Below, one piece after another: positions 25,449 through 34,486 of a stretch of 64,000 nt of DNA; the first letter of the stretch is position 1; the number at the start of each line of letters is the position of its first letter. The notes under the pieces were generated by a model. It did not search any database. It saw only the letters and a program-made list of their open reading frames with translations, and was not told where the DNA came from. The position numbers were made by a program, and so were the translations under genes. The stretch lies in contig NZ_SDWT01000001.1 in NCBI RefSeq assembly GCF_004137255.1, positions 1,674,001 to 1,738,000 on the forward strand, given 5' to 3'. Source of the stretch: Nocardioides oleivorans (lineage in GTDB: Bacteria > Actinomycetota > Actinomycetes > Propionibacteriales > Nocardioidaceae).

Positions 25449-26704
25449 GCGACCCGGTCTCCTTCTTCACCTCCGTGGCCGCCGAGCACGAGCGGTGCTT
25501 CTGGCTCGACGGCGGCGGGGCGCGCGAGTGGTCCGGCCGGCGCTCGCTCGTCGGCTGGCTCACCGACGACGACGTCTCCCTCACCTGGTCGGCCGCCCGG
25601 CGCGAGGTCCGTGCGCACTCGGGCGGCACCTCGGCCGTCGTCGGCGACGACGTCTTCACCGTCCTCGAGGAGTGGATGCGCCCGGGCGAGCAGTGGTTCG
25701 GCTACCTCGGCTACGCCGCGCGTCCCGACCTCCCCGCCTCGCCGGACCCGACCCTCCCCGACGCGGTCTGGATGCGGCCTGCCGGGGTGCGGGTGTTCGA
25801 GCACGAGGTCCCCGCTCCGGAGCGATCCCCGGCTGACCGGGGATCGCTGAGCTTGTCGGCCGTTGCAACGCCTGACAAGTTCAGCGAGAGGCCTCCCGCC
25901 CCCTACGCCGCCGCCTTCGCCCGCGTCCAGGAGCACCTGCACGCGGGCAACTCCTACGAGGTCAACCTCACCCACCGGATCGCGCGGACGAGCGACCTCG
26001 ACCCGGTGACGGCGTACCTCCGGCTCCGCGAGCTCAACCCCGCGCCGTACGCCGGCTTCCTCCAGCACGACGTCGACGACGCCCGGGCGTGGCTGTTGTC
26101 GAGCTCGCCGGAGCGGTACGCCCTGGTGACCGCCGACCGCCACCTCGAGACCAAGCCGATCAAGGGCACGACCCCGCGCGGCACGACGCCCGAGGAGGAC
26201 GAGGCGCACCGCGAGCGGCTGGCGAGCGACCCCAAGACGCGGGCGGAGAACCTGATGATCGTCGACCTGCTGCGCAACGACCTGTCCCTGGTCTGCGAGG
26301 TGGGGTCGGTCGAGGTGCCGGCGCTGATGCAGGTCGAGTCCTACGAGTCGGTGCACCAGCTGGTGAGCACCGTCCGCGGGCGGTTGCGCGACGACGTCAG
26401 CACGGTCGCCGCGCTGCGCGCGCTCTTCCCGGCCGGCTCGATGACGGGCGCGCCGAAGCTGCGCACGATGGAGATCGTCGAGGAGGTCGAGTCGACGCCG
26501 CGGGGGGTGTACGCCGGTGCGTTCGGCTGGATCAGCGGCGACGGTCCGGCCGACCTCGGGGTCGTCATCCGCTCGCTGATGACCGACGGGAGCGGCACCT
26601 GGAGCCTAGGAACGGGCGGCGGGATCACCGTGAAGTCCGACGTCGCCGAGGAGTGGGCCGAGTCGGAGTGGAAGGCCGAGCGCCTGCTGCGCGTCTTCGA
26701 CTGA
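25445..26704 (+). CDS. pabB: Aminodeoxychorismate synthase component I (PabB-type)
   Basis: A 419-aa chorismate-binding enzyme. The key ETKPIKGT motif (lysine instead of the alanine seen in anthranilate synthases) marks aminodeoxychorismate synthases, and RAENLMIVDLLRNDL and AGSMTGAPKLRTM are also present. It makes 4-amino-4-deoxychorismate for folate together with the upstream PabA. The N-terminal domain is short, and residues about 127-147 are encoded by a palindromic element (25822-25886) that separates it from the catalytic domain. No pabC lyase gene follows. Confidence 0.87.
   Translation: MSDPVSFFTSVAAEHERCFWLDGGGAREWSGRRSLVGWLTDDDVSLTWSAARREVRAHSGGTSAVVGDDVFTVLEEWMRPGEQWFGYLGYAARPDLPASPDPTLPDAVWMRPAGVRVFEHEVPAPERSPADRGSLSLSAVATPDKFSERPPAPYAAAFARVQEHLHAGNSYEVNLTHRIARTSDLDPVTAYLRLRELNPAPYAGFLQHDVDDARAWLLSSSPERYALVTADRHLETKPIKGTTPRGTTPEEDEAHRERLASDPKTRAENLMIVDLLRNDLSLVCEVGSVEVPALMQVESYESVHQLVSTVRGRLRDDVSTVAALRALFPAGSMTGAPKLRTMEIVEEVESTPRGVYAGAFGWISGDGPADLGVVIRSLMTDGSGTWSLGTGGGITVKSDVAEEWAESEWKAERLLRVFD
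25822..25886. repeat. REP-like double palindrome in frame inside pabB
   Basis: First hairpin: GCGATCCCCGG (25822-25832), 4-nt loop, CCGGGGATCGC (25837-25847), a perfect 11-bp stem. Second hairpin: CGCTGAGCTTGTC (25845-25857) against GACAAGTTCAGCG (25874-25886), 12 of 13 paired, with the palindrome CGTTGCAACG inside its loop. The CTGAGCTTGTC arm resembles a widespread bacterial REP motif. It encodes a low-complexity linker. Confidence 0.65.
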
Positions 26705-26705
26705 C

Positions 26706-26775
26706 CTGTGCACCCGAGTCTCCCGCTTCGCCCCCCAGATCTGGGCCGACAAGCGGGGGAGTCACCGGATATCCG
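26706..26775. terminator. Bidirectional terminator region with nested palindromes
   Basis: Lies between convergent pabB and the sensor kinase. An imperfect stem pairs GAGTCTCCCGCTT with AAGCGGGGGAGTC around a loop holding the perfect palindrome CCCAGATCTGGG. A further perfect palindrome CCGGATATCCGG overlaps the end of the kinase gene. Confidence 0.5.
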
Positions 26776-28162
26776 GAGACTCCCGAGCGACGCCCACCCC
26801 CGGCAGCCAGAGCGAGAAGCGGGCCCCACCGCCGGGCGCCGTCTCGACCCGCACCTGGCCGCCGTGCCGATCGACGACCTGCCGCACGATGGCGAGCCCG
26901 AGACCGGAGCCGGGCATGGTGCGCGACTCCTCGGCGCGGTAGAAGCGCTCGAAGACGTGCGGCCGGTCGGCCTCGGCGATGCCGTTGCCCTCGTCGTCGA
27001 CGACGAGGATGCCGTCGGCCAGCCGCACGGTCACCGTGCCGTCGGTCGGGCTCCACTTGCCGGCGTTGTCGAGCAGGTTGGTCACCGCGCGCTCGAGGCT
27101 GCTCGCGTCGGCCACGACGCGCCACTCCTCGAGCTGGACGTCGAAGGAGATGCCGTGCGCGCGACGGCGTACGCGCGTGATCGCCCGCTCGACGACGTCG
27201 GCCAGGTCGACCTCCGCGACGACGTGGGCCGTGGGCTCGTCGCGGGCGAGCTCGACGAGGTCGCCCACGAGCGCGCTGAGCTCCTCGATCTGGGCCCGTA
27301 CGTCGTCGAGCAGCTCGAGGCGTGCCTCCGCGGGAAGTGCCGTGTTGCCCTCGGCCTGCCGCAGCAGGTCGAGGTTGGTGCGGAGCGAGGTGAGCGGCGT
27401 ACGCAGCTCGTGGCCCGCGTCGGCCACCAGCCGGCGCTGCCGGTCGCGGGACGCACCGAGGGCCAGCAGCATCTGGTTGAAGGCGGTCGCGAGACGCGCG
27501 ACCTCGTCGTCGCCCTCGACGCGGAGCGGCGTGAGGTCCTCGGTGACCGCGATGCGCTCGACGGACGACGTGAGCCGGCGCACGGGTCTGAGGCCGTTGC
27601 GGGCGACGAGCCAGCCGGCGAGCAGGGCGGCCAGCACGCCGAGCGCACCGAAGACGAAGAGCACGCCCCCGAGCTTGCCGAGGGTCCGGTCGTTGGGCGC
27701 GAGTGACTGCGCGATCACCAGCGCCTGGCCGCTGCCGGACTGGACCGACGCGACGCGGTAGCGCTCGCCCTCGGTGGTGACGAGGGTCCGCACGGCCGAC
27801 TCGCGCTTCCCGGTCACGACGTCGTACTCCGGCTGGCCCAGCTTGAAGTGCGGGATGTCGGTGCCGGAGGCGCCCTCGGTGGTCACGATCATGATGCGCA
27901 CGTCGGCGGCCCCGAGCCACCAGGGAGGCACACCGCCGACGGTGAGCTCGGACAGGGCCGACACCGACGTCGCCTTGTGGGCCCGGTTGAGCAGCGACTG
28001 GTCGAGCGAGCTCATCAGCTGCTGGCGCATCACCACGAACGCGGTGAAGGCCATGATGCCGATCGAGATGCCGATCGCCAGCGTGGTGAGCACGGCGACG
28101 CGCGACGCCAGCGACCGGCGGTAGTGCCAGCGCCCGTCGGGCCAGGGCGTGGCCTGCGTCAT
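26762..28162 (-). CDS. Sensor histidine kinase, MprB-like
   Basis: A 466-aa membrane kinase. One helix lies at ~20-45, an extracellular sensor region at ~46-165, a second helix at ~170-190, and then a HAMP linker ([14 protein letters not shown]). The HisKA phospho-acceptor is H251 in [13 protein letters not shown], and the ATPase domain has [18 protein letters not shown] and GSGLGLAIV. The ATG overlaps the stop of the response regulator (ATGA), so the pair is co-translated. MprAB-type systems respond to envelope stress; the actual signal here is unknown. Confidence 0.87.
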   Translation of the reverse strand: MTQATPWPDGRWHYRRSLASRVAVLTTLAIGISIGIMAFTAFVVMRQQLMSSLDQSLLNRAHKATSVSALSELTVGGVPPWWLGAADVRIMIVTTEGASGTDIPHFKLGQPEYDVVTGKRESAVRTLVTTEGERYRVASVQSGSGQALVIAQSLAPNDRTLGKLGGVLFVFGALGVLAALLAGWLVARNGLRPVRRLTSSVERIAVTEDLTPLRVEGDDEVARLATAFNQMLLALGASRDRQRRLVADAGHELRTPLTSLRTNLDLLRQAEGNTALPAEARLELLDDVRAQIEELSALVGDLVELARDEPTAHVVAEVDLADVVERAITRVRRRAHGISFDVQLEEWRVVADASSLERAVTNLLDNAGKWSPTDGTVTVRLADGILVVDDEGNGIAEADRPHVFERFYRAEESRTMPGSGLGLAIVRQVVDRHGGQVRVETAPGGGARFSLWLPGVGVARESPDIR

Positions 28163-28854
28163 GATTCCTTCAGCACGTAGCCCACGCCGCGCACCGTCTG
28201 GATCAGCCGGGCCTCGCCCTCGGCCTCGGTCTTGCGGCGCAGGTAGCCGACGTAGACCTCCAGCGAGTTGGCGCTCGTCGGGAAGTCGTAGCCCCAGACC
28301 TCCTCCAGGATGAAGGACCGGTCGAGGACCCGGCGCGGGCGCCGCAGGAACATCTCGAGGAGGGTGAACTCGGTGCGGGTGAGCTCGATCGACCGACCCC
28401 CGCGCGACACGTCGCGGCTGCCGACGTCCATCGACAGGTCGGCGAAGGTGAGCACCTCGGCGTCCGCCTCGGGGTCCGGGACGACGCGGCGCAGCAGCGC
28501 GCGCAGCCGGGCCAGCAGCTCCTCGAGGGCGAAGGGCTTGGTGAGGTAGTCGTCGGCACCGGCGTCGAGCCCCTCGACCCGGTCACCCACCGCGTCGCGC
28601 GCGGTCAGCACGAGGATCGGTACGTCGTTGCCCGCCGCCCGCAGCGCCCGCGTCGTCTCGATGCCGTCGAGGCGCGGCATCATCACGTCGATCACCACGA
28701 CGTCGGGGTGCTGGGCACCGACCGCGACCAGGCCCTCGGCGCCGTCGGCGGCCAGCGCGACGTCGTACCCGTTGAACTCGAGCGAGCGACGCAGCGAGTC
28801 GCGCACGGCCCGGTCGTCGTCGACGACCAGCACGCGGGGCTTGGACTCGCTCAC
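28159..28854 (-). CDS. OmpR/PhoB-family response regulator, MprA-like
   Basis: A 231-aa regulator. The receiver domain (residues ~6-120) has the acidic triad near D12-D14, the phospho-acceptor D56 in [12 protein letters not shown], and K in DDYLTKPF. The winged-helix DNA-binding domain (~130-228) ends in [12 protein letters not shown], typical of this family. The GTG at 28854 is the start. It is encoded upstream of and overlapping its cognate kinase. No binding site was identified. Confidence 0.9.
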   Translation of the reverse strand: MSESKPRVLVVDDDRAVRDSLRRSLEFNGYDVALAADGAEGLVAVGAQHPDVVVIDVMMPRLDGIETTRALRAAGNDVPILVLTARDAVGDRVEGLDAGADDYLTKPFALEELLARLRALLRRVVPDPEADAEVLTFADLSMDVGSRDVSRGGRSIELTRTEFTLLEMFLRRPRRVLDRSFILEEVWGYDFPTSANSLEVYVGYLRRKTEAEGEARLIQTVRGVGYVLKES

Positions 28855-28914
28855 AGGGACATCACAGCGGACAGGATGCCACCGCGTCCTGAGCGCAGGC
28901 TGAAGATCGGGTGA

Positions 28915-29778
28915 TCAGGCGTAGCGCGCGGCCAGCGTGCCGGCGCGGGCGCCGTAGCCGCCGCCGAACATGCAGGCGTGCACCAGCAGCGGGAAGAGCT
29001 GGTGGATCCCGAGCCGGTCCTCCCAGCCGTCGGCGAGCGGGTGCGCCTCGTCGTAGGCGGCCATGACCCGCGGCAGGTGGGTGAGCCCGAAGAGGTGCAG
29101 CATCGCCAGGTCGGCCTCGCGGTGGCCGCCGTGGGCCGCCGGGTCGATGACGTGGATGGTGAGGTCCTGACCCCACAGGCAATTGCCGTTCCACAGGTCG
29201 CCGTGGAGGCGGGACGGCGCCTCGTCGGGGAGGAGGTCGGTGAGCCGGCCGACGACCTTCTCGACCGCAGCGGCGTCGGCCTCCTCGATCGCGCCGCGGT
29301 CGCGGGCGAGCTTGAGGTAGGGCAGCACCCGGCGGATCGCGTAGAACTCCGCCCACGAGCCGGCCGTCCGGTTGGGCAGCGGCAGGCGGCCGATGAAGCC
29401 GTCCTGGTCGAGCCCCCAGCCGTCGGCGCCCGCGCGGTGGGTGGTCGCGAGCTGGTGGCCGAAGGTCACGGCCGCCTCGACCGGCGTCTTCGCGCTCTGC
29501 TCGACCCACGCCAGGATCACGCAGTCGCTGGCCGCGCCGAGGACCTCCGGCAGCGGCACGCCGCCGTCGACCTCCGAGAGCCACCGCAGCCCGGCCGCCT
29601 CGGCCTCGAAGAACCCCTCGGGCGCGTGCGGCAACGTCTTCATCAGCGCGGTCTGGCCGCTCGAGAGGCGCAGCCGCGTCGCGGTCGCGATGTCGCCGCC
29701 GGCCACGGGAGAGGTCGCCACCACCGACGAGCCGAGGAGCTCCTCGGCACGCCTGGCGACCAGTGGCTGGCGAGCCAT
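28915..29778 (-). CDS. Fructosamine kinase/APH-fold small-molecule kinase
   Basis: A 287-aa protein with the aminoglycoside-phosphotransferase fold. A lysine region (ALMKTL) is near residue 47, the catalytic loop is SRLHGDLWNGNCLWG and the metal-binding segment is VIDPAAHGGHREADLAML. These are the hallmarks of the fructosamine/ketosamine-3-kinase family, which phosphorylates sugar adducts on protein amino groups so that they fall off. Its ATG overlaps the stop of the phosphatase gene upstream, so it is the third gene of a coupled set. Confidence 0.85.
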   Translation of the reverse strand: MARQPLVARRAEELLGSSVVATSPVAGGDIATATRLRLSSGQTALMKTLPHAPEGFFEAEAAGLRWLSEVDGGVPLPEVLGAASDCVILAWVEQSAKTPVEAAVTFGHQLATTHRAGADGWGLDQDGFIGRLPLPNRTAGSWAEFYAIRRVLPYLKLARDRGAIEEADAAAVEKVVGRLTDLLPDEAPSRLHGDLWNGNCLWGQDLTIHVIDPAAHGGHREADLAMLHLFGLTHLPRVMAAYDEAHPLADGWEDRLGIHQLFPLLVHACMFGGGYGARAGTLAARYA

Positions 29779-30299
29779 CAGGCGGGGTCCCCGGGCGGCC
29801 CGTCGGCCCGGCCCAGCACCTCGTCGAGCGCCGTCACGATCGCGTCGCTCGTCCGCTCCACCATCGCCAGCACCTCCTCGAACCCGTCGTCTCCACCGTA
29901 GTACGGGTCAGGTACCTCGGCGCTCGGATCGTCCGGATCGAGGTCGCGGAACAGGCCGATGCGCTCGGTGCGGCCGCCGACGTCGGCCAGGTTGGCCTCG
30001 TCCATCACGAGCACGAGGTCGTACGACGTCGCCCACGAGTCGTCGTACTGCCGCGCGCGGTGCCGGGTCGGGTCGTAGCCCGCGGCGCTCAGCGTGGCGG
30101 CGGCGCGGCGGTCCATCGGGTCGCCGACGTGCCAGCCGCCGGTGCCCGACGAGGCGACCTCGACGCGGTCGTCGAGGCCGGCGTCGGCCAACCGGCTCTT
30201 CAGGACGACGTGGGCCGTGGGGGAGCGGCAGATGTTGCCCAGGCAGACCAGGGCGATGCGGTAGCTGCCCGGCGTGCGGGCGGGAGGCAGCCCCGGCAT
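29778..30299 (-). CDS. Low-molecular-weight protein-tyrosine phosphatase
   Basis: A 173-aa enzyme. The P-loop VCLGNICRSP carries the C(X)5R nucleophile signature at about residues 19-25, and the general acid is the Asp in VPDPYYGG near residue 135. The usual family length is ~150-165 aa, so there is a short extra N-terminus (MPGLPPARTPGSYR). Such enzymes dephosphorylate tyrosine kinases or regulators, and in polysaccharide systems control chain synthesis. Its ATG overlaps the stop of the small membrane protein gene, and its own stop overlaps the kinase start. Confidence 0.88.
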   Translation of the reverse strand: MPGLPPARTPGSYRIALVCLGNICRSPTAHVVLKSRLADAGLDDRVEVASSGTGGWHVGDPMDRRAAATLSAAGYDPTRHRARQYDDSWATSYDLVLVMDEANLADVGGRTERIGLFRDLDPDDPSAEVPDPYYGGDDGFEEVLAMVERTSDAIVTALDEVLGRADGPPGDPA

Positions 30300-30688
30300 C
30301 AGCGCTCGGCGGGAAGGGCCGAGCGGACGCCCCAGCCGACGATCGTGATGATCAGCGAGCCCGCGACCGCGTTCCAGAAGCCGTTGACGTGGAAGCCGAT
30401 GTCGAAGGCGTCGGCGAGCCTGGCCGTGAGCAGCAGCATCAGTGCGTTGATCACCAGCAGCAGGAAGCCCAGCGTCAGGATGATGAACGGGAGCGAGAGC
30501 AGCTTGATCACCGGCTCGATGAAGGTCGAGACGAGGCCCAGGATCAAGGCGACCAGCAGCAGCGGCAGGATCTTGTCCTGCACCTCGGCGGTCCCGTTGC
30601 GAGCCCCCGCGAAGCGGATCCCGTCGAGCAGCCACGCCGCGACCGCGAGTCCCGCGGCGTAGGTGAGCAACCAGGTGATGAAGCGCAT
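30299..30688 (-). CDS. Small membrane protein, phage holin superfamily IV/YvlD-like
   Basis: A 129-aa protein with four hydrophobic helices (~5-22, ~38-60, ~64-90 and ~103-122). The layout and the ILPLLLVALILGLVSTFIEP segment match the DUF360/YvlD family, which despite the holin label is usually chromosomal and of unknown envelope function. The ATG at 30688 is 7 nt from a TAATGT box with no Shine-Dalgarno sequence, consistent with a leaderless start of a three-gene operon with the phosphatase and fructosamine-kinase-like genes. Confidence 0.8.
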   Translation of the reverse strand: MRFITWLLTYAAGLAVAAWLLDGIRFAGARNGTAEVQDKILPLLLVALILGLVSTFIEPVIKLLSLPFIILTLGFLLLVINALMLLLTARLADAFDIGFHVNGFWNAVAGSLIITIVGWGVRSALPAER

Positions 30689-30695
30689 GGCTGTG

Positions 30696-30701
30696 ACATT
30701 A
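30696..30701 (-). promoter_or_regulatory. -10 box TAATGT of a probably leaderless promoter
   Basis: Read on the minus strand, TAATGT lies 7 nt before the ATG at 30688. It would drive the operon 30688 to 28915. Confidence 0.5.
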
Positions 30702-30866
30702 GCGCGCTCCGCGCGCGGTGCTCGCCGCGCTGGAGGACCCCGTCGACCCTCCTCGCTCGACGGCGCTGCCTCGCTGCGCTCGTCACGCTTGCTCGCTCGT
30801 CAGTCACGACGGGGTAGCGCGCCGAGCGTGGTGGCTGGATGAGGCTGTTGGCCACCCGGCTCCCGC

Positions 30867-30872
30867 TAGCCT
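30867..30872 (+). promoter_or_regulatory. -10 box TAGCCT that decides the VanZ-like start
   Basis: TAGCCT ends 7 nt before the GTG at 30880, favouring that codon over GTG 30883 or ATG 30907. The 165 bp before it, back to 30701, hold only GC-rich sequence without a recognisable feature. Confidence 0.4.
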
Positions 30873-30879
30873 CCGTGAG

Positions 30880-31434
30880 GTGGTGACGATCGGCGGAACG
30901 GGCGTGATGGTGCTCGGCGGGCTGGTCGCCGCCGTGGTCGCCGTGCTGCTCGCGCTCGCCACCCGGCGCTGGCTCGGCACGGTCACGGCGGTGTCGGTCG
31001 CGGGGCTGCTGTGGTCGCTCGTCGCGATCGCCCTGGTCACCCTGGTGCCGACCCGTCCGGACGTCGGGTTCGTGCCGGCGGAGACCCGGAGCGAGACCTG
31101 CTCGTGGGACTACGGCGGGCCCTCGGGTGCCGCCTTCGAGGTCCTCGGCCTCGACCAGCGCACCCTCAACGTGCTGCTCTTCGTGCCGGCGGGCCTCTTC
31201 CTCGTGCTCGCCGTGGGTCGGTGGTGGATCGGGCTGGTGCTCGCCCCGCTCGGCCTCGGGCTGCTGGCGGCGTACAGCCTCGGCATCGAGCTCACCCAGC
31301 TCCAGCTCGCCCGGCTCGACCGCGCGTGCGACGTCACCGACATGGTCGACAACATCGTCGGTGCCGGGATCGGCTTCGCCCTCGGGCTGCTGCTCCTGCC
31401 GGTGGTCAAGCCGTGGCGCCGGCGCCTTGTCTAG
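30880..31434 (+). CDS. VanZ-family membrane protein
   Basis: A 184-aa protein with about five hydrophobic helices. The conserved VanZ pattern is visible in NVLLFVPAGLFL and in the C-terminal IELTQLQL...RACDVTDMVDNIVGAGIG stretch. VanZ proteins contribute to teicoplanin resistance in some species, but most family members are of unknown function. The start codon is uncertain (GTG 30880, GTG 30883 or ATG 30907); the position of the -10 box supports 30880. The stop lies 9 nt before the next gene's ATG. Confidence 0.75.
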   Translation: MVTIGGTGVMVLGGLVAAVVAVLLALATRRWLGTVTAVSVAGLLWSLVAIALVTLVPTRPDVGFVPAETRSETCSWDYGGPSGAAFEVLGLDQRTLNVLLFVPAGLFLVLAVGRWWIGLVLAPLGLGLLAAYSLGIELTQLQLARLDRACDVTDMVDNIVGAGIGFALGLLLLPVVKPWRRRLV

Positions 31435-31437
31435 GGT
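31432..31437 (+). promoter_or_regulatory. -10 box TAGGGT of a probably leaderless promoter
   Basis: TAGGGT overlaps the VanZ-like stop codon and ends 6 nt before the ATG at 31444. Confidence 0.4.
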
Positions 31438-31443
31438 GCGGTC

Positions 31444-32520
31444 ATGACCTCGCCCCAGCCCCGGCCGAACGTCCTCGCCATCCCTGCGTACGTCGCCGGC
31501 AAGCCGCCGGTCGCCCGCCCCGGGCTGACGTCGTACAAGCTCTCCTCGAACGAGAACCCCTACCCGCCGCTCCCCGGCGTGCTGGAGGCGGCGACCGAGG
31601 CGGCGGCGTCCATGAACCGCTACCCCGACATGGGCAGCACCGCGCTCTACGCCGCGCTCGGCGAGGCGATGGGTGTCCCGACCGAGGACCTCGCGGCGGC
31701 CACCGGGTCGGTCGCGCTGATCTACCAGCTCGTCAACGCCTTCTGCGACCCCGGTGACGAGGTCGTCTACGCGTGGCGCTCGTTCGAGGCCTACCCGATC
31801 GCCGTCACCGCGGGGGGCGCGACGAGCGTCCAGGTGCCGGTGACCGCCGACGGCCGCCACGACCTCGACGCGATGGCGGCCGCGGTCACCGACCGCACCA
31901 AGGTCGTCATCGTCTGCACGCCCAACAACCCGACCGGTCCGGCCGTCACGCAGGCCGAGCTCGACGCGTTCATCGCCCAGGTGCCGTCGCACGTCGTGGT
32001 CGTCGTGGACGAGGCCTACCTCGAGTTCGTGCGGATGGACGACGCGATCGACGGCGTCGCGACCTACCGCCGCCACCAGAACGTGGTCCTGACCCGCACC
32101 TTCTCCAAGGCCTACGGGCTCGCCGGCTTCCGGGTGGGGTACGCCGTCGCGCCGGCGCCGCTGGCCGCTGCGCTCCGCGCGGTCTCCACGCCCTTCGGCG
32201 TCAGCCACGTCGCCCAGGCGGCGGCCATCGCCTCGCTCGCCTCGCAGGACGCGCTGTTCGAGCGGGTGTCGGACCTCGTCGAACGGCGGGCCGACCTCGT
32301 CGCCCGGCTCCGCGAGGTCGGCTGGGACCTGCCCGACGCGCAGGGGAACTTCGTGTGGTTCCCGCTCGGCGACCGCGCGCTCGACTTCGCCGCCGCCTGC
32401 GGGGAGGTCGGGATCTCGGTGCGCCCCTTCGCCGGCGACGGGGTGCGGGTCAGCATCGGCGAGTCCGAGGCCTTCGACCGGGTGGTCGAGGTGGCCGCCC
32501 GCTTCGCGCCGTCGACCTGA
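31444..32520 (+). CDS. HisC-like class I/II aminotransferase (histidinol-phosphate or aromatic amino acid)
   Basis: A 358-aa PLP enzyme. It shows KLSSNENPYPP at the N-terminus, VCTPNNPTGP, DEAYLEF, the PLP lysine in TRTFSKAYGLAGFRVGY and an arginine near the C-terminus (GDGVRVSIG) for substrate carboxylate. This is the HisC/Pat subfamily. Since no his genes are nearby, an aromatic amino acid aminotransferase role, as for mycobacterial Pat, is as likely as histidine synthesis. It is followed by a pair of strong hairpins. Confidence 0.85.
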   Translation: MTSPQPRPNVLAIPAYVAGKPPVARPGLTSYKLSSNENPYPPLPGVLEAATEAAASMNRYPDMGSTALYAALGEAMGVPTEDLAAATGSVALIYQLVNAFCDPGDEVVYAWRSFEAYPIAVTAGGATSVQVPVTADGRHDLDAMAAAVTDRTKVVIVCTPNNPTGPAVTQAELDAFIAQVPSHVVVVVDEAYLEFVRMDDAIDGVATYRRHQNVVLTRTFSKAYGLAGFRVGYAVAPAPLAAALRAVSTPFGVSHVAQAAAIASLASQDALFERVSDLVERRADLVARLREVGWDLPDAQGNFVWFPLGDRALDFAAACGEVGISVRPFAGDGVRVSIGESEAFDRVVEVAARFAPST

Positions 32521-32533
32521 CCTCGCCTCCGGC

Positions 32534-32650
32534 GGTGAGTGAGCCACATTTCGGTCCGACGAAATGTGGCTCACGCACCGGCGTGGAGGTGTCGCTGACG
32601 GACGCGCCGGGGAGCGGTGGCGCAGCCACATTCGACGCGCGGAAAATGTG
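32534..32650. repeat. Two tandem GTGGCTCAC-type hairpins (family P2), bidirectional terminator
   Basis: Copy 1 has GAGCCACATTTCG (32541-32553), a 6-nt loop, and CGAAATGTGGCTC (32560-32572), a perfect 13-bp stem extending outward with one mismatch. Copy 2 has AGCCACATT (32624-32632) and AATGTGGCT (32645-32653). Both are followed by CACGCACCG. They separate the convergent aminotransferase and MFS genes. A related hairpin is at 44761. Confidence 0.65.
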
Positions 32651-32652
32651 GC

Positions 32653-33906
32653 TCACGCACCGCTGGGCACCGAGTCCGGCGCTGCCGTCGGCGCCCGGTC
32701 CATCCGCCGGAAGCTGGGCACCCGGGTCGGTGCCATCGTCGTGACGAGGTACGCCGCCCCGGCGAGGAGGAGCGCGGGCGACACGCCGAGCCCGGTGACC
32801 GCGAGGCCGCCGAGGATCCCGCCGAGCGGCATGAGGGAGAAGCACAGGGCGGTGTTGAGCGAGGAGACCCGCCCGAGCAACGGCTCGGGGATCCGCTCGA
32901 GGATCACGGCTCCGAGGATCGGGTTCAGGAAGCCCGACGCCGCACCCGCGACGACCGTGACCGCAAGGACGGCCCAGACCGGCGACTCGAGCGCCATCAC
33001 CACGAAGCGTGGCGCGCCCGCGACGAGGAACGCGACGACGTACGTCCGGTAGCGCGGCAGCGTCTCGCCCCACCGCGCGGCCACCAGCGCACCCAGCACC
33101 GACGCACCGCTCATCACCGCGAAGAGCGTGCCGAGCACGGCGACGCCGGCCCCGGACTCCTTCGCCCACACCGGCGCGAGCACGGCGACCCAGGCCTGGT
33201 CGACGAGGTTGGTCACCGCGACCATCGCGCAGATCGAGACGAGCACCGGGTCCCGGCGCAGGAAGTCCCAGCCCTGCCGCAGCTCGGTGGCGTACGACGT
33301 CGGGCCGGCGTCGACCTCGGGCCGGACCGGTCGGCCGAGGCCGGTCGTCGCGATGCCGAAGACCACGAATGAGACGAGGAACGACGCGGCGTCGACGTAG
33401 AGCGCGTTGGCCGCGCCGACGGACGCGACGAGCAGGCCGGCCAGTGCGGCGCCGGCCATGGTCGAGGTGCGCTCGACGGCCGCGGCCAGCCCGGCGACGC
33501 GCTCGAGGGAGAACCCGGCGGTCTTCGCGATCTCCGGCGTCATCGCCGCCTTGCCCGCGTCGCCCGGACCGCGCAGCGCTCCGGCGAACGCGACCAGCAC
33601 GAGGAGCATCGGGAACGACAGCATCTCGAGGTGGTGCAGCAGCGGGATCGCGCCGACGACGAGCGCGGAGACGAGGTCGCAGGTGAGCGTCACGCGGCGC
33701 GGGCCGAGGCGGTCGAGCAGGGGCCCGCCGAGTGCCTTGAAGACCACCAGCGGCGTGATCTCGACCGCGGCCACGAGACCGGTCTGGGTCGCGGACCCGG
33801 TGGTCGACAGGACGAACCACGGGATCGCGATCATCGAGACCCGGGTGCCGACGTAGGAGATGCCCTCGGCGACGAGCGCGCCGACCAGGGGGGTGCGGCT
33901 GGTCAC
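32653..33906 (-). CDS. MFS-family transporter (drug/macrolide-efflux type)
   Basis: A 417-aa permease with about twelve membrane helices. Helix 1 begins LVGALVAEGISYVG; the loop between helices 2 and 3 has the GGPLLDRLGPRRV version of the MFS motif A; the long central loop (~185-210) divides two six-helix halves. It most resembles DHA3-type exporters. The GTG at 33906 overlaps the stop of the ArsR-like regulator (GTGA), so the two are co-expressed and the transporter is probably the regulator's main target. Confidence 0.85.
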   Translation of the reverse strand: MTSRTPLVGALVAEGISYVGTRVSMIAIPWFVLSTTGSATQTGLVAAVEITPLVVFKALGGPLLDRLGPRRVTLTCDLVSALVVGAIPLLHHLEMLSFPMLLVLVAFAGALRGPGDAGKAAMTPEIAKTAGFSLERVAGLAAAVERTSTMAGAALAGLLVASVGAANALYVDAASFLVSFVVFGIATTGLGRPVRPEVDAGPTSYATELRQGWDFLRRDPVLVSICAMVAVTNLVDQAWVAVLAPVWAKESGAGVAVLGTLFAVMSGASVLGALVAARWGETLPRYRTYVVAFLVAGAPRFVVMALESPVWAVLAVTVVAGAASGFLNPILGAVILERIPEPLLGRVSSLNTALCFSLMPLGGILGGLAVTGLGVSPALLLAGAAYLVTTMAPTRVPSFRRMDRAPTAAPDSVPSGA

Positions 33907-34469
33907 GACTCGCCCCACTCCTGGCCGGGCCGCGGGTAGGCATTGAGGTTGACCACGAAGGGCTTCGCGTCGGCGTCGTTGTCCGTGCCGCCGTCGGCCT
34001 CCTCGATCACCTCGGCGAGCGCGCGGACGAGCCGCTCGGCCTGGGTCGCGGTGAGCCTCAGCTCCCAGTCGCTCAGGGTGCCGGCGGTGCGCCACTCCTC
34101 CGGGAGGAACGGCAGCTCGGTCACGGCCGCGCGCGTGCGGTCGGCGTACAGCATCGCGACGGTGGTGAGGTAGGCCTCGACGTCGGTGTCGTCGACCCGC
34201 TTCTCGCGGAAGTCGGTCCGGGTGCTCTGGTGCGCCGCGCGCCACCACCGGTCGCGTGCAGTGCCGCGCTCGGCGTCCTCCTCGATGAAGCCGTGCTGGG
34301 CCAGCTGGCGCAGGTGGTACGACGTCGCGCCGGTGTTGAGGTCGAGGCGCTGCGCGAGCGTGGTCGCGGTCGCCGGGCCCTCGGCCCGCAGCAGGGTGAG
34401 CATCTTCAGCCGGACCGGGTGGCTCAGCGCGCGCAGGCCCGCGATGTCGGGGGTGATGGAGGAGGGCAT
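33903..34469 (-). CDS. ArsR-like winged-helix regulator of the adjacent MFS gene
   Basis: A 188-aa protein. Residues ~10-85 form an ArsR/HTH_20-type winged helix (LRALSHPVRLKMLTLL, then NTGATSYHLRQLAQHGFIEE). The C-terminal half is helical and probably senses a ligand. I chose ATG 34469 because the fold starts just after it and a TAGCGT -10 box lies 7 nt upstream; an ATG at 34505 lies within the probable operator. Two 6-6-6 inverted repeats overlap the promoter, consistent with autorepression. Confidence 0.82.
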   Translation of the reverse strand: MPSSITPDIAGLRALSHPVRLKMLTLLRAEGPATATTLAQRLDLNTGATSYHLRQLAQHGFIEEDAERGTARDRWWRAAHQSTRTDFREKRVDDTDVEAYLTTVAMLYADRTRAAVTELPFLPEEWRTAGTLSDWELRLTATQAERLVRALAEVIEEADGGTDNDADAKPFVVNLNAYPRPGQEWGES

Positions 34470-34476
34470 GCCGGCC

Positions 34477-34482
34477 ACGCTA
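34477..34482 (-). promoter_or_regulatory. -10 box TAGCGT of a probably leaderless promoter
   Basis: Read on the minus strand, TAGCGT lies 7 nt before the ATG at 34469. The operator-like repeats begin 5 bp further upstream. Confidence 0.45.
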
Positions 34483-34486
34483 CGAC

